A stretch of DNA of 64,000 bases from Linepithema humile (taxonomy: Eukaryota; Arthropoda; Insecta; Hymenoptera; Formicidae): positions 11,401,001-11,465,000 of the forward strand of contig NC_090135.1 of the NCBI RefSeq assembly GCF_040581485.1, read 5' to 3'. Both the position numbers and the translations under genes were made by a program. The notes beneath the pieces are model-generated. The model saw only the letters and a list, made by a program, of their open reading frames with translations. It was not told the origin of the DNA and did not search any database. This document shows, one piece after another, positions 26,701-35,379 of this stretch; the stretch's first letter is position 1; each line of letters opens with the position of its first letter.

Positions 26701-29700
26701 CCTGACTCTGAATTTTGCGGTTATCGTTGTATGATTTGTAAATGATAATTCCCATTAAAGATCCTGCGTACAAAAGCACCGAAAAGAAACTGACAGAAGC
26801 ATCAGAAACCGTCACGGAACACACCCCAACTTCTCACGTGAAATCGGACAAGAAACCTCAAGCTTTATCAGACGCCACTATGTATGTGTCGTGAATTTAT
26901 ATTTCCAAAAACAATTATACGAATATTTTATCCATTGAAGATATTTAAAAAAATGGTTACAATCAAATATTGAAAACTACAATCTATCGCGGTCTAATTA
27001 ATCTTGTAATTAGTTCCAAACGAAAAGTCCATATAACAGAGATGAAAAGAGACGTAAAACCAGCAAACGCGAACGTTGACCAGGAATTCGATGAGAAAAA
27101 TGAAAGAACGTACGAAGAGAGCGTTAAAAGGGAGGGAGAAGATTTGATTGATGAAATTGAACGAGACAGCGACAAAATCGAAAGAAGTAAAGGCGGAGGA
27201 GAGCACGGAGTTACAATTTACCAACAGTTTATGTGCGTGGCACAAGAGAATATAGAGGAGTCGACGAGACACAATGTAGCTACACAAATGTAGGCGTTAA
27301 TCGTTTTAAGATTATACGACGGCCGATTTTACATGCGTACGATCGAGCCTCTCCAATTTTAGCTCATCGATCAAACGATTATTGTACTTTAATATTCTTA
27401 ACTTTTCTTTCAAATTTTTTCAATTTATAAAAAATACAGATATTAAACTATAGAAACAAGTTAAATCGATTATCATACTAAGGGCCACTTTTTCCAACGT
27501 CGGTTAACTTTTCAGAATAGCCAACTTAAAACTCGAAACTTGTATATGTATATGTATATACAAATTTCGAGTTTTAAGTTGGCTATTCTAAAAAGTTACC
27601 AGTCGGTTAAAGTTAACCGACGTTGGAAAAAGTGGCCCTAAATCATCATACTATAATCCGAAGTAGAGAGTGAAGTATGTTGCTAACAAAACAATCGTTT
27701 TAGGAGCACAATGCTGATTACGCCAGTGAACAGCAGAACAAAACCTAGGACATTCTTGCACTTAAAGCTGAACAAAGTGGACCCCGTCAAAGACACGTAA
27801 GCTCTTGCAAATACATCATAAATCAATCACTATATGAATAGTTTTAACATCGTTGTTTGTCATTTAGAAATGTAGCCGACGAAAATCTTCATAAAAGGAT
27901 AACATCGAGGACGACGAATGTGACACAAGCTGCTCAAACAGTACAATACGTTCGCGTTTATTAATTTACTAAATTTCGGCAAATAAATTTTCGCACCGTA
28001 TTCCAATCTTATTCATATTTGCAGGTGAAACTTACTGAATCATCGAATCCTATTGAACATGAAGACATCGATTATTCGCTTTGCAAGCAACACAACAAGG
28101 TGACTTTAAAAAAGCATTGACAATTAATATTAATTTGATTTTATCCGAAAATTTTGATACCCTAATTATAGACTTTTCAGAGTTTGAAACCAATTTCGGA
28201 CAATTCCAGATACCACACCGCCTTCAAAGATAAAAAGGGGAGATACTTCTGCGAATTTTGCGCCCCATTAGAAAGTAAAAAGGTAAAATTTTATATAAAT
28301 ATAATATCTTGCCTGTTGTAAAATCAAAAAATATTCTTACCTCAGTAAAAAAATGTTTTTATGCAATTTTTTAAGAAAAATGATATTTTTTAGCTATCTT
28401 TGCTAATAAAAAAATTTTTTAATTAAATTAATTTATTAACAAAACATGTTATCGCTTTAGATAACAAGCAGACTCGAAGGTATGGATTGGAAAAAGTTAA
28501 AGTGTGCGAATTGTAAATTCTTACTTCGCGAACGACGCGTTAAAACTGTAAGTGTCGGAATGATGATCCATTCAAGATTGTCGAAATCAAGTGACTAGAT
28601 TCTGTTCATAGAATGGTCTGCTGAAATCAGACGCTTGTTCAAAATGTGGCTAATTGCATCCGGATTCTTTTTCCTCAATGTAACACATTATATATTGATT
28701 ACAGGTAGGGTTAATTTTGCACAAATCATACAAACGTCGATATCGTGATAAACTATTAAAGTTTATTCCTTACAATTATAGTCAGATCAATGAATAAGTC
28801 AATGAATAATAACCTAATATTATTCACTTTATGCGGATATGCTAAAGAAACAGCGGTATTGATCACTGTTATTAACTGTAACTTAATGTAACATAATGCT
28901 TTCGGAAGAACATGATTCGTACTTTGTACTTGTATGACATTTCTTGAAACATGATATTTTCATCTTGTCGAATCATTTACACTGTAATATTATTATGTAA
29001 TACTACTTATTGTCATTTCTACCTTCATGTTCAGTCTTATTCTTAAAATATAGCGTGATTTCTGAAAGTTTGGCATAATTTCTAATAACGCGTTCTCCAG
29101 AGGATTTCTTATTTCGAGCACGTAAAGATAACAAAAATATAACAGTAAAAAAATCTAAGACCTTTAAAAATTGTGCGATTAGAAAATATTTGTGGATGGT
29201 CAATCAGGCTTTATAAATAAATATAAGAACGCTCAACATAAAACTTAACTAATCAATATAAATCTGTAAGCTCATTTCGTAAGCAAGTCGCGATCATGTA
29301 GATCGTTAAAAAATAAATATGTGCCAACGATTTATACGCGATTTTAAAAATGGCAGCATGACATACACTTATTAAAATATTATAAAATATAAAATAAGCA
29401 ATGTACCGAGTTTCCGGTAACATTTACATAAAAAAAAATCTTTACGCTTACATGCAAACACTAACGGCCGATAGCAACATTAATAGAAATAAAAAAATTA
29501 TATCCCCGATTGTCATATTAATGCATGAAATAAACGTAAAAATGTCATCTTTGGTATTTGATGGCCGCCGTTTTCTAAAATTTGCGTAAGATGTCAAAAG
29601 AAACAAAAGGAAAAAGAAAAAAAGGGGGGGGAAAGGAATGGAGAAAAACATCCTTCCCATTATGAAATATGGCCGTTAGTGTGACTTAAGATTGGTTTTG

Positions 29701-32431
29701 GACGCTTCTTCTCACTCGCTGTATTATATGAAACGGCGCATGGTGCCGTCGCATTTTCCGACGCGGCACTTGACGCGTAGATCGGCGTAAAATTCAGCAC
29801 GAAGTTCGACGCGCAATTCTGATTGCAACTCGACGTGAAATTGACCGGACCCGAACCCGCCACGGTCTCGTTTTCCACTTTTGCCGGAGTCACGCCGTAA
29901 AATTCGCAATTGTTAAATTTTCCAACTGTGGAACTCCCGATTGGCTTGTGAGCGCTCGTCTGTCCGTTGCAAAAACATGATCGGTGATCGCTGCAGTTTG
30001 CTGATAACGGCGCGCACTGATCGTAACCATCGCTACGATTAACGATCGACGACTGCGGATAAGTCATAAGATTCTTCGAATAGAGATAATTATTCTGCGA
30101 CTGCAGTAGCATGTAACACGGTGCTGATGAACGACTTTGATGTGGAAAGGTCTGATACCGAACGGCGCCGGTAGAAATCGGCTGATTTTGATCAACCGTT
30201 TTGTTCAGATAATAATTATAAGTGGGATGGCAATAATCCGAGACTCCGGGATCATTTGGATATCGATATCCATTAAACGAGGAAGTTTTCGGCGACACGT
30301 ATTTTATGCTGCTCTCCCAATTGTATATTGATTGATTCAATATTTTATCCAACGATTCGTAATTCTTTAAACTACTCGAATCTGTGGGCGAGTTCGGTAA
30401 CGAGGGGACCAGATTAGAATTCCACATATCAAAGTTGGGAAAACTGTTCGCATCTGCGTCGTTCTTCCAGTACATCTTGTCCTTACAATGCTCGTTCAAC
30501 AGCTGCACATTGTCGTTGATATCCGTGTTTACCTTCAGTTTATTATTGCGCGATTCGTCTAGCATAGCCGACATAGTCAGCATAGTGGAATAACGGGTAC
30601 CGTTGCATTTGGCGGATTTGGAAGGACTGACACGACCGTTGCTTTTGGGCGGGCAGATCGGCGTGATCTGCTTCCGATTATAATTCGATTTGTTCTGCGT
30701 TGAAACCAAAGACACAGCTCTCTTAGGCTGCAAATATCTTCGAGTGATCTGCACATCGCCCTTATCGTTTACTGTGCCGCGATCTTCATACTAATGGAGA
30801 TGCGATTTGCAAAGGAAAAATTAGATTTTGTAAAAATAGAGGTGCACAATGGCACCATTTTTCCAATCTAGCGGGATAAAAGTATTCTATCTAAAGATAT
30901 TTTATGATTTTTTTATTTTTAAATTTGCATAATTTCGGAAAAGTATATTTCGTAAAAAAATTGTACAAAGAATACGCAAAGTATATAAAGAAAATATCAA
31001 AACATTTCGATCGATACGTGTACATTAATTTCATTTCACGATAGTGCTGAAAAGCACACAACCTATTTTCCGTTACACATTTTTTTACACTTCAAAAAAT
31101 ATTACGGCATCTGTGGTCACGCGACAAGTATGAACGTGTAATAAAGGATAACCGTTATGTTGACACTGTGACATGCTGACACATGCACATTCAAGCACGT
31201 ATTTAAACATTGTGAACGCACTTTGCTGGACAAAATAATATATAATTGACTATATAAAAAAATAAAACTTTTACTGTTTACTTTCAAGAAGTAAATACGT
31301 AGATATTAATTAGATATGTTTCTTTCACGAAATTCTGCAAATTTTAAAATTGATATATTTAATGTAAATAATTTTAAAACAAAATAAATAAAACATCGGC
31401 ATATAAATAAGATATTTTTGTCCCGCTAGATTAGAAAATGGATATTAGTCTGATTGCACCAATATTGATTTTTTTTAGTCTTTGCACACATGCGAAAAGA
31501 AACCTTTAGATTTCTCTGTTGAACATAATTTTAATCTAAATGGTATGTTGGTGTAATCCGGCCATAAGTTGAAGTAATTAAAAGACGAAGAGAGTTCAAG
31601 CATCAAGAGAAATGTATAAAATATTTGTTTGTTTTTTTTATATAATGTAGATGCATTAGTATAAATAATGAATTAACGTCGTATTGGAATGCACAGTTGG
31701 TTTCACATTAATTTAAAGATGATAATTAACTGAGAATTGCAAACCTCCTCCGATTGATTTTATCGAATTCCTCGAAATCGTTGCTGATGACTTAATTTGA
31801 GATTAAAATTTAAATGCACTTTATAATGTGTTTTGCTTATTAGATTATAACTATCTCGGTACTTCGTGGAGATAACATGTTTTCGAAATGTTGTGCGTAA
31901 TTCGATAAGATGTGGCAATACAATGCGTTAAAAATAGTTTCGTAATATGCTCAACGCAATGCCTACATGTTTGCTGTAGATGATTAAAATATTTCAATTC
32001 GGAAGCACATTTCCATAAATCTCCTATTTATTGAAATTGTAGAAATTTCGATAGACAAGTATTCAGTCATTTTCAAATTTTATATTAAATGACACGACAA
32101 TAACGATCCGATTTTAATTAGCTATAAGTACGAATTCGATTATTTTTATAGAAACTGTACTCGCATATCCTATATATTCTTCATGAGTGTCTAAACGTAA
32201 GATTCGATTATATTCACCGGAGCAATGTCAATAATACAAACAAATACACCGGCAGCTTATTTCTCGTTTACATACCATTTCAGCTTTTGCCAAGTAAATC
32301 CAAAGCTTGCGCCACGTACTGAATTTGTTTTGATCACTAAAATTGTACCGCATCTCCTTGGAAGCGTACCGAGTCGATAAAGGACTGCGATAATCGCAAT
32401 ACTCATTGTGCTGCACTTTCGAAACACTCAT
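11730..32431 (-). CDS. AdSL: Adenylosuccinate lyase, complete, six exons
   Basis: Exons in transcript order: 32431-32276, 13807-13604, 13351-13069, 12945-12794, 12590-12192 and 11993-11730 (stop TGA). All phases agree, giving 485 aa against 484 in human. The enzyme cleaves SAICAR and adenylosuccinate, releasing fumarate, in cytosolic purine synthesis. Exon 1 carries the family N terminus (YRSPLSTRYASKEM, STWRKLWIYLAKAE). Exon 2 has HDVMAHVHVFGE and HLGATSCYVGDNT. Exon 3 has GFTHLQPAQLT with the catalytic His, and GVKGTTGTQASF. Exon 5 has the fumarase/lyase signature GSSAMPYKRNPMRSERCC with the flexible-loop catalytic Ser. The start ATG (32431) follows CAATCAACA. Intron 1 is 18,468 bp and holds several genes; the other introns are 74-340 bp except 252 bp for intron 2. 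Intron 1 was joined by family alignment (AKAEM then ELGLAIKPEQ), both ends with good splice sites. Confidence 0.96.
12166..12190. repeat. CT/GA microsatellite at an AdSL splice donor
   Basis: On the minus strand the AdSL intron 5 donor (GTGAGAGAGAG...) opens directly into a GA repeat. Confidence 0.8.
14125..15974 (+). CDS. Ssk: Snakeskin (Ssk), smooth septate junction four-pass membrane protein
   Basis: Exons: 14125-14172, 15269-15475, 15693-15812 and 15873-15974 (stop TAA); all joins are phase 0 and the product is 158 aa (Drosophila Ssk is about 160). Diagnostic stretches are TIASIVIKVLKL, YRTGYGGEFLGVGGTWN, LNEDKNPDAEIVASGV, TEHKK and IIMNFVG. Four hydrophobic segments are seen: residues about 5-25, 60-78, 86-105 and 126-148. 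Ssk is required with Mesh and Tsp2A to build smooth septate junctions in arthropod midgut and Malpighian tubules. The gene lies wholly inside AdSL intron 1, on the opposite strand, about 320 bases from AdSL exon 2. Intron 1 falls at the start of TM1 and intron 2 at the start of TM3, as in the other tetraspan genes of the window. Confidence 0.95.
16307..16312 (+). terminator. Poly(A) signal of Ssk
   Basis: AATAAA about 330 bases after the Ssk stop codon; it is the first full hexamer downstream. Confidence 0.5.
16313..18950. other. Intergenic DNA within AdSL intron 1, no gene seen
   Basis: AT-rich DNA with scattered short frames and no splice-supported exon. It may hold regulatory DNA for the flanking tetraspan genes; nothing specific is recognised. 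Confidence 0.45.
19020..19509 (+). promoter_or_regulatory. GC-richer region with a possible 5' leader exon of the tetraspan gene at 20.3 kb
   Basis: A CpG-rich stretch (about 19020-19260) is followed by a pyrimidine-rich acceptor (TTCTTTTCTTTTTAG, ending 19319), an open 190-base segment and a GTGAATC donor-like site after GTGTCAG (about 19509). This looks like promoter DNA plus a leader exon of the next gene, but could be coincidence. A run of 16 A at about 19266 lies between. Confidence 0.3.
20302..22443 (+). CDS. Four-pass membrane protein (MARVEL/Ssk-like tetraspan B)
   Basis: Exons: 20302-20394, 20812-20997 and 22219-22443 (stop TGA), phase 0 throughout; 167 aa. ATG is in GTCAGAATGG context. 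A short polar N terminus (MADESQQAQQPTSKHRKF) precedes TM1 (LPIAIIVLEV joined to IVAIFAIGLAV). TM2 is about YITIAGYILINTLFVISHVL, TM3 LVMFASVGAFMHVVAGSLMI, and TM4 lies in the final 25 residues (AAVFTFVNAALFIAEIIAII). The loop between TM3 and TM4 is tyrosine-rich (GPYYYVHNNE). The layout matches small MARVEL-type proteins. I do not recognise a named ortholog. It lies inside AdSL intron 1, downstream of Ssk on the same strand, and shares its two intron positions. Confidence 0.78.
22444..23319. other. Spacer between tetraspan genes B and C
   Basis: AT-rich; contains the 3' UTR of gene B and the upstream region of gene C. A GC-richer patch at 23200-23290 just before the gene C ATG is the likely promoter/leader. 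No clear TATA box or AATAAA was found. Confidence 0.4.
23320..24205 (+). CDS. Four-pass membrane protein (MARVEL/Ssk-like tetraspan C)
   Basis: Exons: 23320-23412, 23653-23820 and 24023-24205 (stop TAA), all phase 0; 147 aa. The N terminus is cysteine-bearing (MSEQPCCAGNC). Exon 1 ends KPIRVIQF before a GTTAGC donor; I prefer this site because the neighbouring paralog ends KPLRIFQF at the same place. TM1 is LLVATVFALTVHTI, TM2 LMTLYTSYLFIALVDIISQF, TM3 MFLFGVIGTILFLMATCGIF, TM4 about SMALSGVCSLLYLLDVFLIY. Exon 3 opens with a Met immediately after a Pro codon, as in gene D, which shows recent tandem duplication. Ligand and function are unknown; a junctional or membrane-organising role is inferred only from family and cluster. 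Confidence 0.78.
24242..24247 (+). terminator. Poly(A) signal of tetraspan gene C
   Basis: AATAAA 37 bases after the gene C stop codon. Confidence 0.55.
24451..28653 (+). CDS. CxxC-rich (zinc-ribbon-like) protein of unknown function, many exons
   Basis: Exons: 25364-25475, 25713-25925, 26201-26364, 26425-26555, 26761-26881, 27014-27289, 27704-27796, 27868-27940, 28025-28099, 28181-28282, 28461-28547 and 28612-28653 (stop TAA); phases agree at every join. No ATG lies in the first of these. A 20-base exon at 24451-24470 (ATG to a GTATAG donor) fits its phase and would give 502 aa; it is tentative, and the alternative start is ATG 25716. The protein is hydrophilic and highly charged in the middle, with cysteine pairs: CSVCKRCC, KCEFC, CCPGCTC near the start and YFCEFC, KCANC, ACSKCG at the end, suggesting bound zinc. 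I do not recognise the family. The sixth exon could alternatively end at 27232; both donors leave AT before the next G. Confidence 0.6.
24523..25304 (+). CDS. Four-pass membrane protein (MARVEL/Ssk-like tetraspan D)
   Basis: Exons: 24523-24624, 24722-24892 and 25125-25304 (stop TAA), all phase 0; 150 aa. The N terminus is basic and polar (MAKVKMQLDRSRQSQQKTSR). Exon 1 ends KPLRIFQF before GTGCAT, matching KPIRVIQF of gene C. TM1 is FAALLLFVFTIYMIVMV, TM2 LVCILLIVLSGAYVFVLAVD, TM3 MSIFSLLGLLFFGIAGILLI and TM4 TTLCLLTALLFLIDITMLLA. Genes C and D both have D-(L/I)-I-S-(Q/Y)-F after TM2, a Pro just before the exon 3 junction, and a short tyrosine-ended C terminus. It is a tandem duplicate of gene C, 317 bases downstream. 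No AATAAA was found before the next exon at 25364, so its 3' end is unclear. Confidence 0.76.
27481..27639. mobile_element. MITE-like near-palindromic element, 159 bp
   Basis: Both ends start AGGGCCACTTTTTCCAACGT when read inward; the perfect arm continues to 31 bases (27481-27511 against 27609-27639). Inner parts also pair (GCCAACTTAAAACTCGAAA), with about 15 extra bases in the right arm and a TATATG-rich loop. A non-coding foldback element of this size fits a MITE. No clean target-site duplication flanks it, though TCATACTA occurs just outside both ends. It sits in an intron of the CxxC-rich gene. Confidence 0.8.
28654..29659. other. Convergent 3' region between the CxxC-rich gene and the RNA-binding protein gene
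   Basis: AT-rich, no exon seen on either strand. It should hold the two opposing 3' UTRs. An AATAAA at about 29216 could serve the plus-strand gene. A short G run lies near 29625. Confidence 0.4.
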
Positions 32432-35379
32432 TGTTGATTGAGAGAAGCTCGTGTAAAAGAACTAACCGACATAACCGCGTGAATGAAACTACGTACACGA
32501 TCAGCTGCAATCAGCTGATATTCCGTTATAGAGTCTAACCGAAATCTGAGCGCCTCGTGGTGGAAACGTAAGAAACTACTTGTATCTCTGGCTCTGTCGA
32601 TGATCCAGTTATAATGGCACCAATTTCAATAAATTCTTTAGCTACAGCTTCTTTTTAGGCAAATAAAAATAACGTTTTATCCTAACATTGCATCAAAAGC
32701 AATTATTAAACTTATTTAAGTATTTAATTATTAGTTCATGTTTGCTGTGTTACATTTTATTTTAAAATATAAATTAAAAAATGCTAAAAATGATCGAAAC
32801 TCTAATGTGCAAAATAAGTCAAACAAATAAGATTTTTGGTGATCGATAGCAATTAATTTTATATTTTTAAAAATATTTTTAGTTTACATTTAAATAATTT
32901 TTTATGTTCTGTTAATTGGATTTTATTATACACGGAGATTTATTATGCTCAACCCAAATATATTAATGAAACCAACATATACACATTCCATTAAGCATAT
33001 AAGTTTGAAAAAAGTAATATAATGCTCTTTAAAATTAGTTTTTTTAATACAGCAAAAATATTATAATCAGCTATTGTCTCTCTTCGTCTATTTTTAATTG
33101 TAATTCGAAGATTGAAACTTACACTATTTCGTCGAGTGCAATTTTTCATATACGAAAGTCGATTATGTTATATTATTATTGTTGCAAACAAAACGGTATC
33201 AATTTTATATGATATTAAAATTCAAACTCGACGAAGTAACACACATTTCAATCTTTTTTTTTTAAACTGAAGCACTGGAATACAAAAAATTTGTATAAAA
33301 TTATTATATTTTAGAAAAAAACTTTAAAAGTTACTACGCACACAAGTTTAAAAAAATACAATTATTGTCTTTTTTTTTGGAGAAATATAATTATAAATAT
33401 ATTTCTATGCTTCAATTCTGATCATTAAAATCTGACACAAAAAATGTACTCACTACATTAGAGGGATTCCAATCGACACGCGCCCATTCAACATGTACTT
33501 CGTTGCATTTGAAAAGTTTGGCAGGTCTCAATTTTCGTCTCGCTAAAGCTGCATTGCGATGTGATTTGAAGGAAACTATTGCGTAAGCTGCGTCGTGATT
33601 TGGAAATCGATAGATTGACACGTACTCAATATCCCATACTGATGCGTAAATTACCTGACGTAATAAAAGAAAATTCAAGTATAACAAAAATAAAAATACA
33701 TTTAATGTAAAAAAAAACTAGACCATAAAGATAAAAATTGTAACAAAATCTAATTTTCAAAGCAGCTTTCGTTCATGCAAAAATGTTTAAAATTTTAGAT
33801 GTTAAATTTATAAAGTACAAACAAAATATAAATGTAAGTAATAAAAAAACAAACTCGCCTTGACAACTTCTTCTGATGCAATATGCCATGGCAAAGGGCC
33901 AATGTAGAGCTTGCACTTGTTAATCGTTGCTAACACTCGTATCTTCCTGCCAGGTAGGATCTCATATTCGTCAAGTCGAGCGATGGCATGCACGGCATCC
34001 TTAGGATTTGTGTACATGATGAAGCAATAGCCTCTTGTTGTTTCGGCCATATCTACCATTAATCGGATCTGAAAGATCTCGCCGATCTCTTTGAACAACG
34101 GATACAAAGTGTCCTCGTAAATCGTTTTCGGGATGCGGCCGACGAAGATCTCGCACTCGATTCCAGGTGTTGGTCCATTCCATCGGATCGGCTGAATGCT
34201 GAGAATTCTCTGGCCGTTAATCTGCGTGGAAACTAGCTTATGCTCATGCAGAAGTTTTAAGATATTCTTATGAGTCTCCAATTGTCGGCGTAATGCCGGA
34301 CACATAAGCGAGGACTTCGAGTTATTCTCATTTCCTACAATTGATCCTACAATTAATAAATTGTTGAAAATACATCAGTTAAATGCTGCAAGTTTATAGA
34401 TTGAGTTTTATTCTATAAAATTCTCGTCATTGAAATATCTCGAAAATTATTAAACAGAACACAAATTTTAATCAAACAAACAGTAATAAAAAGTCAAGAA
34501 TCTGTATCGCAAGTATCTTAATTGTATCATAAAATAGAATATGCTTAATAATTTTAATTGAAAAATCTGTTCACTAATAATGCAATTATAATATAAAAAT
34601 TTATGACAAATTTGCATAATTCAAAAATATATAATATGTGTATTAGTGTAAAATAGCAGAGTTTCTTCCTAATTAATTGAATATAATATTAACATTAATT
34701 AAATACGAGACAACTTATAACGTATATATATAGAAAGTCTCTCATGTTGTGTAGCATTATACATTGTATGATAAACACTGCGTTCTCGTATCCGTAGAGA
34801 AACATTGCTTGAAATAACACATTATTACACAACAATATTATACTGAAGGGCATGTTTAATTTAACCGAAAAATTTCTAACGGAAATAATTTCAAGAGCAA
34901 GAGAAAAGATGTGGAAATACGACGAAGTATCAAAAATATGTTCGATATGTTAGAAACATCAGAAATTTATCGTCCTCTTAATCACCAGCTCTCCATTGCA
35001 CATTTATTAAATTAGTTTTTAATTTGATAATATGCATACAATGATAATACTTTGCAGGAAACAACATTTGTTCATCCGGAAAATATCTTTTTAGTCATTG
35101 TGATGCTACGCATCGAGAACATATAAATAGCGATTAGAAAGCGCGGCCTGAAAAAAAAGAACAATGCATTTTCAACTCACCATTGTCCAAATTGTTCAGA
35201 TTTGATGACGTCTCCTGCTGCATGATATTCATCGTGTTTTCCGCACCGGTAACGGAATAATACGGCCACAATATAGATTCCTCGCTCTTCGAGTTCAACT
35301 TTTCTGCCTCGCGCTTTTCCTCTTTCTTGCTTCTCCTTCGACTTGCTTTGTGGTTCTCCTTTGATTTATTACTTTCCAT
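29660..35379 (-). CDS. RNA-binding protein of the hnRNP-R/A1CF/RBM46/RBM47 type, two RRMs and a long disordered C terminus
   Basis: Exons in transcript order: 35379-35181, 34334-33859, 33654-33454 and 30790-29660 (stop); 668 aa if all belong together. The N terminus is Lys/Glu-rich. Exon 2 carries the family N-terminal element (LLHEHKLVSTQINGQR, GPTPGIECEIFVGRIP), RRM1 (RNP1 RGYCFIMY, about residues 127-204) and the start of RRM2 (CKLYIGPLPW). Exon 3 completes RRM2 (AYAIVSFKSHRNAALARRKL, ending VEWARVDW). No third RRM is present. Intron 2 appears to use a GC donor (AAG|GCGAGT), since the nearby GTTTGT would break the frame. The last exon has no start of its own, opens phase 0 after CATTAG, and encodes Asn/Ser/Tyr/Gln-rich sequence; its link to exon 3 rests on phase and strand. 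Related proteins edit or stabilise mRNAs in nucleus and cytoplasm. AdSL exon 1 lies in the last intron. Confidence 0.75.
30855..31441. repeat. Inverted-repeat bounded segment (possible decayed transposon), 587 bp
   Basis: The left end (CCATTTTTCCAATCTAGCGG) recurs inverted at the right end (CCATTTTCTAATCTAGCGG read inward). Arms are about 40 bases with several mismatches. The inside is AT-rich with no coding potential. It lies just upstream of the last exon of the RNA-binding protein gene, inside both that intron and AdSL intron 1. Confidence 0.55.
32432..33453 (-). promoter_or_regulatory. AdSL promoter region inside the last intron of the RNA-binding protein gene
   Basis: The 60-150 bases upstream of the AdSL ATG (32431) are GC-richer than their surroundings and include two CAGCTG/CAGCTGA E-box-like motifs near 32503-32517. 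No TATA box is evident, as is usual for a housekeeping promoter. The rest is AT-rich with no exon seen. Confidence 0.4.
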
